Positions 33,640-40,669 of a stretch of DNA of 64,000 bases are shown piece by piece. Source of the DNA: Agromyces sp. Soil535 (GTDB taxonomy: Bacteria; Actinomycetota; Actinomycetes; Actinomycetales; Microbacteriaceae); contig NZ_LMRW01000001.1 of NCBI RefSeq assembly GCF_001428255.1, positions 498,504 through 562,503 on the forward strand, in the 5' to 3' direction. Under the pieces are notes generated by a model. It had not been told where the DNA came from. It saw nothing but the letters and a program-made list of their open reading frames with translations, and searched no databases. A program made the position numbers and the translations under genes. How positions within the stretch are numbered: position 1 is the stretch's first letter; each line of letters starts with the position of its first letter.

Positions 33640-34311
33640 GTGACCAGCAGCTACGCGAATCCCGATCGTCCGGCAGAGCGCCTGAGCAACGCAGAGCGCG
33701 ATGACGCAGTCGCGAATCTCGCCGCCGCGCAGGCCGAGGGCCGGCTCACACCGGCCGAATACACGGATCGCGCCGCCGCGGCGCGCACCGCCGTGACACG
33801 CGGCGACCTCGTGCCGCTGTTCGCGGATCTCCCGGAGACGCAGCAACGGACGGGCGGTACGGCACCGCAGATGGGAGCGGACCCAACCGTCGTTCCCGAC
33901 TTCTGGTATCGGGCACCTGCGCCGTCATCCGGCGGCTCGCGGGCACTGGGCGGCTGGGTCGGCGACACCATCATGGCGCTCACGCCGTTCATCGCCCTCG
34001 GGCTCTTCCTCCTGTTCGGCTTCCAGGGAAGCTTCGTCTGGTCGTGGCTGTGGTTCCTGGTGATCCCGGTCGCGGCCATCATCATCTACGTACCGGGCCG
34101 CCCGCCGAACGGGGCCCGCACGTCGGGAGCGCTCGGCGGCCGGATCGGCGACACGATCATGGCTCTCACGCCGTTCCTGGCGATCGGGCTCTTCTTCCTC
34201 ACCGGCTTTCTGAGCGGGTTCATCTGGGCGTGGCTGTGGTTCCTGATCATCCCGATCGCGGGCATCATCATCTACGGCCCGGGCGCCAACGACCGCCGAT
34301 CTCGCCGCTGA
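33640..34311 (+). CDS. DUF1707 membrane protein with duplicated two-helix module
   Basis: 223 residues. The N-terminal DUF1707-like segment (RLSNAERDDAVANLAAAQAE, GRLTPAEYTDRAAAARTAVT) is the short SHOCT-like domain common in actinobacteria. It is followed by two near-identical membrane modules at about 106-155 and 163-212, each starting GDTIMALTPF and ending WLWFL.IP.A.IIIY.PG. Each module has two hydrophobic helices separated by a short FVW/FIW turn. The second is an evident tandem duplication of the first. GTG 33640 was chosen as the start nearest the conserved domain; GTG 33637 is equally possible. Function unknown. Confidence 0.75.
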   Translation: MTSSYANPDRPAERLSNAERDDAVANLAAAQAEGRLTPAEYTDRAAAARTAVTRGDLVPLFADLPETQQRTGGTAPQMGADPTVVPDFWYRAPAPSSGGSRALGGWVGDTIMALTPFIALGLFLLFGFQGSFVWSWLWFLVIPVAAIIIYVPGRPPNGARTSGALGGRIGDTIMALTPFLAIGLFFLTGFLSGFIWAWLWFLIIPIAGIIIYGPGANDRRSRR

Positions 34312-34326
34312 TGCGGAAGCCGGGGG

Positions 34327-35367
34327 TCAGCCCTTCTTCGGGCGGATGCGGATGCGGTTGCCGGCCTCGTCGAGCTCGACGACCCCGCCCCGCGACTTCA
34401 CGAAATCGCTGAACGAGCCGAATCCCAGCTTCCGCTCCTGGAACGACGGGTCCATGCGGAGCATCTGGTTCTTGACCGCACCCGAGGGCTGCCACTCCTC
34501 GTCGTTCTTCGCGCGAAGCAGCTCGAGGGCCTTGAGGATGAGGCGCCCGGGATTCCGGGTTCCCGAGGTCGGAGCTGCGTCCGTGCCGTCGGCGAAGTGC
34601 ACGGCGGGCGCGGTCGCCCCCGATCGTCCCGAGGCCTGCGCTGCGGCGGGCGCCTCGGCGGCGGCGCCGGCTGCGGGCGCCGGTGCTGCGGCATCCGTCG
34701 CCTTGGCCTTCCCCGCACCGCGAGTGGCCCGTCGGGTCTTGGGCGCCTCGGGAGCGGATGCCGCCGGCGGCTCGCCTGCGGCGGCCTCGTCCTGCTCGAC
34801 CGCGGCATCCGTCGTCAACAGGGCGTCGTAGTCGGCGTACTCGTCGCACGATGCCGTGAGCGCACGGCTCGTGCCGCCGGCAACGCCGATTCCGACGACG
34901 TAGCGGCCGAGGCGCTTGCACTTCTGCGCGAGGGCGACATAGTCGGAGTCGCCCGCGACGATGACGATGTGGGAGAGGTCGTCGATGCGGAACATGTCCT
35001 CGACGGCGTCGACCGAGAGGCGGATGTCGGCGCCGTTCTTCGTCGCCGACAAGGGGAAGAGCTGCACCAGGTCGACCGCCCGGTCGATGAGCTGCCCACG
35101 GTAACTCGCGTTGATCGGCGTCGACCAGTCGGCGTAGGCGCGGGCGATCGCGATCGTGCCGAACGTCGCCGCGAAGTCGAGCACGGCGTCGACGTCGACC
35201 GTCGCGGCGAGGAGCCGGGCGGCGGTCTGCGTGCCGGCGGTTGGGGCCTTGCCGCGTGACGTGTCCTTGCGATAGGCGCCGTCGCCGTGCAGCTGGTCGT
35301 AGCGCGAGATGACGATGTTGTCGAAATCGAAGTACAGGGCCACGCGGGGTTCTGCCGAGGTAGGCAT
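34327..35367 (-). CDS. NYN-domain (PIN-like) RNase-type protein with OST-HTH/LOTUS domain
   Basis: 346 residues. The N-terminal NYN domain has the acidic active-site residues in VALYFDFDNI and HIVIVAGDSDYVALAQKCKR, with IRLSVDAVEDMF between. This is the LabA/DUF88 branch of PIN-like nucleases. A low-complexity Ala/Pro linker (about 195-265) follows. The C-terminal OST-HTH/LOTUS domain starts NPGRLILKALELL and includes AVKNQMLRMDPSF and LGFGSFSDFVKSRGGVV, a fold that binds structured or G-rich RNA. The likely job is RNA cleavage or decay. ATG 35367 has GGAAGG six bases upstream. Confidence 0.88.
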   Translation of the reverse strand: MPTSAEPRVALYFDFDNIVISRYDQLHGDGAYRKDTSRGKAPTAGTQTAARLLAATVDVDAVLDFAATFGTIAIARAYADWSTPINASYRGQLIDRAVDLVQLFPLSATKNGADIRLSVDAVEDMFRIDDLSHIVIVAGDSDYVALAQKCKRLGRYVVGIGVAGGTSRALTASCDEYADYDALLTTDAAVEQDEAAAGEPPAASAPEAPKTRRATRGAGKAKATDAAAPAPAAGAAAEAPAAAQASGRSGATAPAVHFADGTDAAPTSGTRNPGRLILKALELLRAKNDEEWQPSGAVKNQMLRMDPSFQERKLGFGSFSDFVKSRGGVVELDEAGNRIRIRPKKG

Positions 35368-35421
35368 GTCGACCTTCCGTCGAGGGGCATCACCTCGATG
35401 GTAGGCCCGGCGGCTGAGCAT

Positions 35422-35515
35422 CGCGGGTTGAGGAGCGCCGAAGGCGCGTCTCGAAACCCGGCTGTCCAGTGACGCGGGTGTCGAGACGCCCGCTGCGCGG
35501 GCTCCTCAACCCGCG
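35422..35515. repeat. Intergenic REP-like palindromic pair
   Basis: Outer arms CGCGGGTTGAGGAGC (35422-35436) and GCTCCTCAACCCGCG (35501-35515) are perfect reverse complements. Inside are the conserved GTCTCGAAACCC and GGTGTCGAGAC strings, and each half can fold alone (GCGCCGAAGGCGC; CCCGCTGCGCGGG). The same element type occurs at 46854-46949 and 49524-49616, there inside genes. It occupies most of the gap between the NYN and DJ-1 genes. Confidence 0.8.
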
Positions 35516-35519
35516 GCGG

Positions 35520-36113
35520 TCAGCTCGCGGAAACCGCTGCGAGCTCGCCGTCCGCGCGCACGCCGGCCGCTTCGAGCACCTCGAGGAACGCCTTCATCCA
35601 GGTGCCGTTGTCGGGCCAGGCGCGAGCCGTGACGAGCCGTCCGTCCACCACGCCGCCGCCGTTCTCGAACACGCCGCCGGCCGTCTCGACGTCGATCGCG
35701 AGCTCGGGGTAGGCCGACGAGGTGCGGCCCTGCAGCACGCCCGCCGCTGCAAGCAGCAGCGGTCCGTGGCAGGTAGCGGCGACGGGTTGGTCGGTCTCGA
35801 AGAAGTGGCGCACGATGCGCTTCGCGTCCTCGTTGTTGCGGATGTATTCGGGGGCACGGCCGCCGGGAACCACGATCGCCGCGTAGTCGGCGGGGTCGAC
35901 GTCGGCGAACGCGACATCCGCGGGCCAGGTGTGGCCGAGCTTCTCGGTGTAGGTGTCGAAGCCGTCGACGAAGTCGTGCACGACGAACTGCAGCTTGCGC
36001 GCCTCGGGGGCGCCGAGGTGCACCTCGAAGCCCGCCTCCTGCAGGCGGTGGTAGGGGTAGAACACCTCGAGCGTCTCGGCGGCGTCGCCGGTGAGGATGA
36101 GGATCTTGGACAT
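35520..36113 (-). CDS. DJ-1/PfpI-family protein
   Basis: 197 residues with the class I glutamine amidotransferase-like fold of DJ-1/PfpI. Features include ILILTGDAAETLEVFYPYHR, AAIVVPGGRAPEYIRNN with its PGG loop, the nucleophile elbow PVAATCHGPLLLAAAGVL (Cys-His) and VENGGGVVDGRLVTAR-like FENGGGVVDGRLVTAR. The CHGP variant occurs in PfpI-type proteases/deglycases and related proteins of unknown activity. ATG 36113 has AGAGAGG seven bases upstream. The gene is flanked downstream by the REP pair. Role, perhaps in aldehyde or oxidative stress, is inferred. Confidence 0.85.
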   Translation of the reverse strand: MSKILILTGDAAETLEVFYPYHRLQEAGFEVHLGAPEARKLQFVVHDFVDGFDTYTEKLGHTWPADVAFADVDPADYAAIVVPGGRAPEYIRNNEDAKRIVRHFFETDQPVAATCHGPLLLAAAGVLQGRTSSAYPELAIDVETAGGVFENGGGVVDGRLVTARAWPDNGTWMKAFLEVLEAAGVRADGELAAVSAS

Positions 36114-36278
36114 GGATGCACCTCTCTGTGCGGTCTGGTACGCCCACTCTGCGCGCGGCATCCGTCGCCGTCACCTGGGCTTCGCACTATGTGCGAAACG
36201 ACCTCCGGATCGGCGCCCCGAGCCGTTCCGCGCGGTTCCGGGCTTCGCCCTACGCCATGCCGAGCGGGCCTACCCCGA

Positions 36279-37241
36279 CTATGCCGTCCACGCCAGGGTT
36301 GCCTGGCTCAGTGCGTCGACCTCTTCCGGCGTCAGTGAGAAGGCCAGGGCGCCTGCGTTGGTTCTGGCCTGGTTGCCGTCCTTGGCGCCCGGGATCGGCA
36401 GCACGACCGGGTTCTCGATCAGCCACCGTAACGCGACCTGACTTGGAGTCTTCGAGTACCGATCGCCGATCTCGGTGAGCAGTCCGGTCACGGGTTGTAT
36501 GGCCTCCAGCGCCTTGCGGCGGTATATCGGTAGAACCCGTCTGAATAAGCCGCTGGGCCGGTTCTGGGCCGAGTACTTCCCCGTCAACCGACCGCCCGCC
36601 ATGGGTGTGTATGCGATGAGTGTGACTCCGAGCTCACGGCACGCGTCGAGAACTCCATCGGTCTCGGGTTGTCGGTGCAGGAGTGAATACTCAACCTGGT
36701 TGGATGCGAGGGGGATGCCACGTCGGGCGAGAGCGGCATGGGCTTGGCGCATCTGTACCGCCGAGTAGTTGCTGACGCCGACCGCTCTCACCTTCCCCGC
36801 CTCGACCGCGTCCGCCAGCTGTTCCATCAGGTCGGGGATCGACACCCGTCTAGTCGGGAAGTGATGCTGGTAGAGATCGACGGTGGAGCGTCCCAGCCTG
36901 GCGAGAGTTGCTTCCAGCTCTTCGGGGAATCCTTCGGCTCGAAAACGGAAACCAGACGGGAACTTGGTTGCGACCAAGACATCTCTGCCCTGTGCCAGCT
37001 CGCCGACACGCCGCTCGGAAGCGCCACCGCTGTACATGGCGGCGGTGTCGAACAGGTTCACACCCGCCTCCAGGCTCGCCTCGAGCGCGCGCTTCTCCTC
37101 TTCGCGTCCGTGGGCGCCTCCGTAGGCCGTCTTGGCCGGGTGCAGGCGAGCAAGCCCCCGTGCCTCACCCCATGTCATCGCTCCGACCCCAAGTCGCGGA
37201 ACCCTCAGATCGCTGCGACCCAGCGTCGCCGTATGTTCCAT
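36279..37241 (-). CDS. Aldo/keto reductase
   Basis: NAD(P)H-dependent oxidoreductase of 320 residues. The catalytic tetrad is visible: Asp and Tyr in NLFDTAAMYSGG, Lys in VATKFPSG and His in LYQHHFPTR. Cofactor-binding elements include VRAVGVSNYSAVQM, NQVEYSLLHR and LPIPGAKDGNQARTNAGAL. Codon use is less GC-rich than its neighbours, suggesting acquisition with the adjacent reductase gene. ATG 37241 has GAAGGGA upstream; the longer open frame overlaps the flavin-type reductase gene and was not used. Possibly an operon with that gene (35-base gap) under TetR-type control. Confidence 0.88.
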   Translation of the reverse strand: MEHTATLGRSDLRVPRLGVGAMTWGEARGLARLHPAKTAYGGAHGREEEKRALEASLEAGVNLFDTAAMYSGGASERRVGELAQGRDVLVATKFPSGFRFRAEGFPEELEATLARLGRSTVDLYQHHFPTRRVSIPDLMEQLADAVEAGKVRAVGVSNYSAVQMRQAHAALARRGIPLASNQVEYSLLHRQPETDGVLDACRELGVTLIAYTPMAGGRLTGKYSAQNRPSGLFRRVLPIYRRKALEAIQPVTGLLTEIGDRYSKTPSQVALRWLIENPVVLPIPGAKDGNQARTNAGALAFSLTPEEVDALSQATLAWTA

Positions 37242-37276
37242 GGTCTTCCCTTCTGGTTCGATTCCCGTGCGCTCGG

Positions 37277-37651
37277 TCATGCGGGAGGTGGTGCGTCGCC
37301 GTGGAGGTCGACGGCCACGGGGAGAGCCGATTCGCGCCATCGGGTGAGGTCACCGCCGTACCGTGAGGCGTACTTGGCGTACACGGCGTCTCGAGCGAGA
37401 CGTTCTTCATCGGGTTCGGCCACGATCCGGGCAGTCCCGGTGTGGACGGTAGAACCGGCCCGGATCGTCACCGTCGGTGTCTGGACCAGGTTTCGGACCC
37501 AGTCTGAGCGGTCACCACCACCGGAGAGCAGGTAGATCGTGTCGTTGCGCTGGGCGAACCAGATCTCGATGCTGTGGGGGCGTCCCGTCACTCGACCCAC
37601 AGTGGTCAGGACGATGACGGCGAAGCGGTCGAGGTCCGGGGCCGAACTCAT
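37277..37651 (-). CDS. F420 (deazaflavin)-dependent nitroreductase-family protein
   Basis: 124 residues of the Ddn/DUF385 split-barrel family. VIVLTTVGRVTGRPHSIEIW, FAQRNDTIYLLSGGGDRSDW, VRNLVQTPTVTIRAG and the C-terminal YASRYGG segment match the deazaflavin-binding core (KTG-like VGRVTGRPR strand, then GG..D-W..NL). These reduce quinones, nitroimidazoles or unknown substrates with F420H2. The protein is somewhat short at the N-terminus for the family. It is the first gene of the leftward pair with the aldo/keto reductase, downstream of two TetR-like palindromes. Confidence 0.83.
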   Translation of the reverse strand: MSSAPDLDRFAVIVLTTVGRVTGRPHSIEIWFAQRNDTIYLLSGGGDRSDWVRNLVQTPTVTIRAGSTVHTGTARIVAEPDEERLARDAVYAKYASRYGGDLTRWRESALPVAVDLHGDAPPPA

Positions 37652-37817
37652 GGCGGTGTCACCCGAGTCATGACCGGTCTGAGGTGTCGTCTCGTTGCCC
37701 GGACGATGGCATCAACACGACCGCACCGGCCAGTTCGAGGGCATGAGCGCGCACGACGGCTCGGTAGGGGCGGGACCCGTTCCGCGCACTGCGATACGCA
37801 TTCCACACCTCCTGATC

Positions 37818-37865
37818 AGACAGGTCGGTCTACTTAGGAGTGCATCTTGGCAGACAGGTCTGTCT
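37818..37865. promoter_or_regulatory. Two TetR-type operator sites
   Basis: AGACAG-GT-CTGTCT at 37852-37865 is a perfect palindrome with a two-base spacer; AGACAG-GT-CGGTCT at 37818-37831 is the same site with one mismatch. They are 34 bp apart and lie in the 284-base gap between the leftward reductase pair (start 37651) and the rightward IclR gene (start 37936). No other gene is recognisable in this gap. The sequence type (TAGACAGACCTGTCT) is typical of TetR-family sites, but no TetR gene is in the window. Confidence 0.6.
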
Positions 37866-37935
37866 ACGTCAAGTTGGCGGATGGGCACCACCGCCACGTA
37901 GAGCACCAGCGCCACCGCGGCGTAGCATCATCGCC

Positions 37936-38712
37936 ATGAGCGCACGGGAGCGCCACGGCGGCGTGGGCATCCAGTCGGCCGAGCGCGTGCTGCGCATCCT
38001 CGAGCTCGTGGGCGCGGAACCCTCGGGCCTCACCGCGGCCGAGGTCGCCGCCGCGCTCGGGCTCGGCCAGTCGACGACGTATCGCCTGCTCGCGACGTTG
38101 CAGCGGCAGGACTACCTCGCCCACCAGCCCGGCGAGCACCGGTACATCCTCGGTCGCGCGGTCGACCAGCTCGGGAGGGCGTTGCAGTACCAGCTCGTGG
38201 CGACGGAACCGGTGCGGGCGGTGCTGCGGGAGATGCACGAGACGGTGCACGCTCCCGCCTACCTCACGGTGTTCCGCGGCGACGACATCGCGGTCGCGCA
38301 CATCGCGGATTCACCGGCACACCCCCGCATCGCGCAGCTGCACGTCGGCTTCTCCGAGGCCTCGCACGCGACGGCCTTCGGCAAGCTCATGCTCGCCTCC
38401 CGCGATGACGCCGGCGTCGCACGCTTCCTCGAGCGACACACGCCGGCGCGGCTCACGGCGTCGAGCATCACGGATGCCGCGGCGCTGCGCGATCAGCTCG
38501 ACGAGGTGCGCGCGCAGCAGCTCGCCGTCGAGGTCGAGGAGTACCTGCCGAAGCTCGCGTGCATCGCCGCGCCGGTCCGGAGCGCGAGCGGACGCACGGT
38601 CGGCGCCGTCTCGCTCTCGGTCTCGGCGAAGGACCTGTCGTCGCGGGCGAGGGAGCTCGAGCGCGTCGTGCGGCGCGGCGCGTGGCAGGTGTCGGCGCGG
38701 CTCGCGAGGTGA
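37936..38712 (+). CDS. IclR-family regulator
   Basis: 258 residues. The N-terminal IclR helix-turn-helix is SAERVLRILELVGAEPSGLT, AAEVAAALGLGQSTTYRLLA, TLQRQDYLAHQPGEHRYILG. The C-terminal GAF-like ligand domain has VHAPAYLTVFRGDDIAVAHI, ATAFGKLMLASRDDAGVARF and LPKLACIAAPVRSASGRTVG AVSLS-type sequence with the conserved cysteine. No strong ribosome site precedes ATG 37936; a leaderless or weakly translated transcript is possible. Targets are not evident, since the next genes on either side are transcribed away from or toward it without metabolic theme. Confidence 0.87.
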   Translation: MSARERHGGVGIQSAERVLRILELVGAEPSGLTAAEVAAALGLGQSTTYRLLATLQRQDYLAHQPGEHRYILGRAVDQLGRALQYQLVATEPVRAVLREMHETVHAPAYLTVFRGDDIAVAHIADSPAHPRIAQLHVGFSEASHATAFGKLMLASRDDAGVARFLERHTPARLTASSITDAAALRDQLDEVRAQQLAVEVEEYLPKLACIAAPVRSASGRTVGAVSLSVSAKDLSSRARELERVVRRGAWQVSARLAR

Positions 38713-38761
38713 GCATTCCCGATGCCAGTCGGGTGGCCGGAGTGCGAACCGGATCGGCGCC

Positions 38762-40239
38762 TTACTCGGCAGAGACCTCGTGGATCCGCACCGTGAACTC
38801 GCCATCGTTCGCTTCGAGGTTCAGGTAGTCGTTGATGCTCACCCGGATGTCGCCCTCCGTCGCGCACTCGTAGTACGCGCCCGAGCCGATCGGCTCCACG
38901 ACGTTGGCGTCGTTGAGGGTGGCTATGACCGCGGCGGTCGGGATGCCTTCGTAGTATGCGTGTGATACGGCATCCGGATCCGTGAGTCCGGCGGGCCCCA
39001 CGGATACGCCGTCGTGGCGCCCCTCGCCGCTCGCCGAGATGTAGAACCGCTCCTGGGCGACGCAGTGCACCGCTGTCGGCGTCCAGTCGGCGTCGTCCAG
39101 GTGCACCGTGACCTCATCCACGAGTACCCCGGGAACCGGAACATCGGTCTGCGGCCCATCCGACGGGATCGGCTCATCCGACGGGATCGGCTCATCCGAC
39201 GGGATCGGCTCGAGCAGGCCGGATGTCTCAGAGGAGCCCGCGACACCGGTGTCGTCGACCGGACGAAGCATGAACACCGTGGTGACGGCTGATGCGATCG
39301 CAACGCTGGCGATCAGGCTCACGACCAGCCAAGGCAGCCATCGCCGGGTGGGTCGACGGGGCTGTCCGCCGGCTGTCGGGGCCTGATCGCCCCGGGTCTT
39401 GGTCGGGGGTCCGGAGCACCGCGGCCGACCCGAGGACACTGGGAACGGCCGCCCGCCCGGCGGGCCGCTCACCGGCAGCGGCCGCGGTGGTCGCACTGGC
39501 CGGGTCACCTTCGACGAGGTGGTCCACCAAGGTTCCACTGGTGCGCGGGAGGGGGTCACCGGGACCGGGACATCCCCCGCCCGTTCATCTTCGCGTTGCG
39601 GTGCCGGCGCGGCACCCGGCTCCTCCTCGTCGTGCTCCCGCGGGGGCACGTCGTCCGTTGGCTCGCGGTCGTACTCCTGCGACGGCATATCGTTCTGCTG
39701 CTCATCCTGCTCCTGCGACGGAACAGGCGCGACTTCGAAGAGCCGCGTGTCCTCGCCGCGCAGGAACAGCACCGGGGTGACCCACTCCAGCGTGCCCCCG
39801 CGCGATGCCGAGGATCCCGATGCGGCCGCTCCGGACCGCCTCGTCGATGCCCCGCCCGTGTGCGAGGGCGGCGTAGAAGCCGCGGGCGAACTCGATCGCC
39901 GCGGTGTCGCTGATGGAGAACTGCATCGCCGCCACCGCGTGGATCCCGCTGTGCACGAGGGCCGCGGCCGTGCCGGAGTTCTGTAGGCGGTGCGGACGTC
40001 GCCCGAGAACGTCGCTTCGAACATCCGGACTCCCACGTCCAGCACGGCGGCCTCGGTGTCCGACACGACGCGGCGCGTGGACACGGACGACGAGAGTATG
40101 CTGGCCTCGACGAGCGGCCTCCGGCCGACCAGCTCATCGACGTCGAGTGTTCGCCACCGCCGACGGAACGCAGGACGCGCACGACGTATGTTCCCGCTTC
40201 GGGCCCCGGTCCGATCTCCAGCTCCATCGCCGTGTCCAT
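38762..40239 (-). pseudogene. Decayed paralogue of the CHAT-lectin gene (catalytic core deleted)
   Basis: Begins MDTAMELEIGPGPEAGTYVV, nearly identical to the intact CHAT gene, then suffers at least three lesions by alignment to it: about 16 bases lost after VGGGE (near 40150); about 570 bases lost after AYRT (near 39983), removing both catalytic residues; and one extra C in a C-run near 39800, which restores frame. The 3' half is well preserved: TM helix WLPWLVVSLIASVAIASAV, three IPSDE repeats and a lectin-like domain with two cysteines. One frame is open over 38762-40084, so a protein lacking protease activity could still be made. Seven bases follow the Trypco1 gene. Confidence 0.8.
39157..39210. 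repeat. Three 18-bp tandem repeats encoding IPSDEP
   Basis: Three exact copies of CATCCGACGGGATCGGCT at 39157-39174, 39175-39192 and 39193-39210. On the minus strand they encode a Pro/acidic linker between the membrane helix and the lectin-like domain of the CHAT paralogue. Copy number of such exact repeats can change by slippage without breaking the frame. Confidence 0.9.
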
Positions 40240-40246
40240 CGACTCC

Positions 40247-40648
40247 TCACCTCGGTTGGGAGAGCCACCGCATCGTGACGCGGAAGTTCGCCGTCGAGCT
40301 CGCTGCGGCGATGTAGGCGCCGACCTCGAGGCTGATCTGGATCCCGAACTCCACCTCGAGCTCGTCGGGGGCGTCCTCCTGCTCGCGCACCTGCCGGAGG
40401 AGTGCCGTCACCGCGGGTCGGGCGCGAGAGAGCACCTCGTCGAGGCTCTGCTGGGTGCGCTCGACGAGGCGCCCGCTCGGGATGCCGCGCGTCGAGAGTT
40501 GGCCGTCGGGGATGCCGCGGACGGTGGGTCCCTCGGGCTGCGCGCCCGATGCGCCGCTGACCGTCACGCCCGGTACGACACCGTCATCAGCCACCTGGAT
40601 GGCGACCTCGCCGCCGTCCTCCGTCGTGAAGATCGCGATCCGCTGCAT
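40247..40648 (-). CDS. CU044_2847-family / trypsin-co-occurring domain 1 (Trypco1) protein
   Basis: 133 residues. The N-terminal strands (RIAIFTTEDGGEVAIQVADD) and the C-terminal block SLDEVLSRARPAVTALLRQV then DELEVEFGIQISLEVGAYIA and TANFRVTMRW match the small CU044_2847 proteins, described in comparative genomics as trypsin-co-occurring domain 1, an effector-associated module of bacterial conflict systems. A 40-residue Gly/Pro-rich insert separates the halves. It is the middle gene between the intact CHAT-lectin gene (21-base gap upstream) and the decayed copy, with GGAGGG before the ATG. The probable role is an adaptor or regulator of the protease. Molecular function is not established. 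Confidence 0.75.
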   Translation of the reverse strand: MQRIAIFTTEDGGEVAIQVADDGVVPGVTVSGASGAQPEGPTVRGIPDGQLSTRGIPSGRLVERTQQSLDEVLSRARPAVTALLRQVREQEDAPDELEVEFGIQISLEVGAYIAAASSTANFRVTMRWLSQPR

Positions 40649-40669
40649 GGCGCCCTCCGTCGACGTGTC

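Noticed and set aside
37695..37901. Small rightward open frame between the reductase and IclR genes
   Set aside because: It has no ribosome site or recognisable sequence and it overlaps both TetR-type operator sites.
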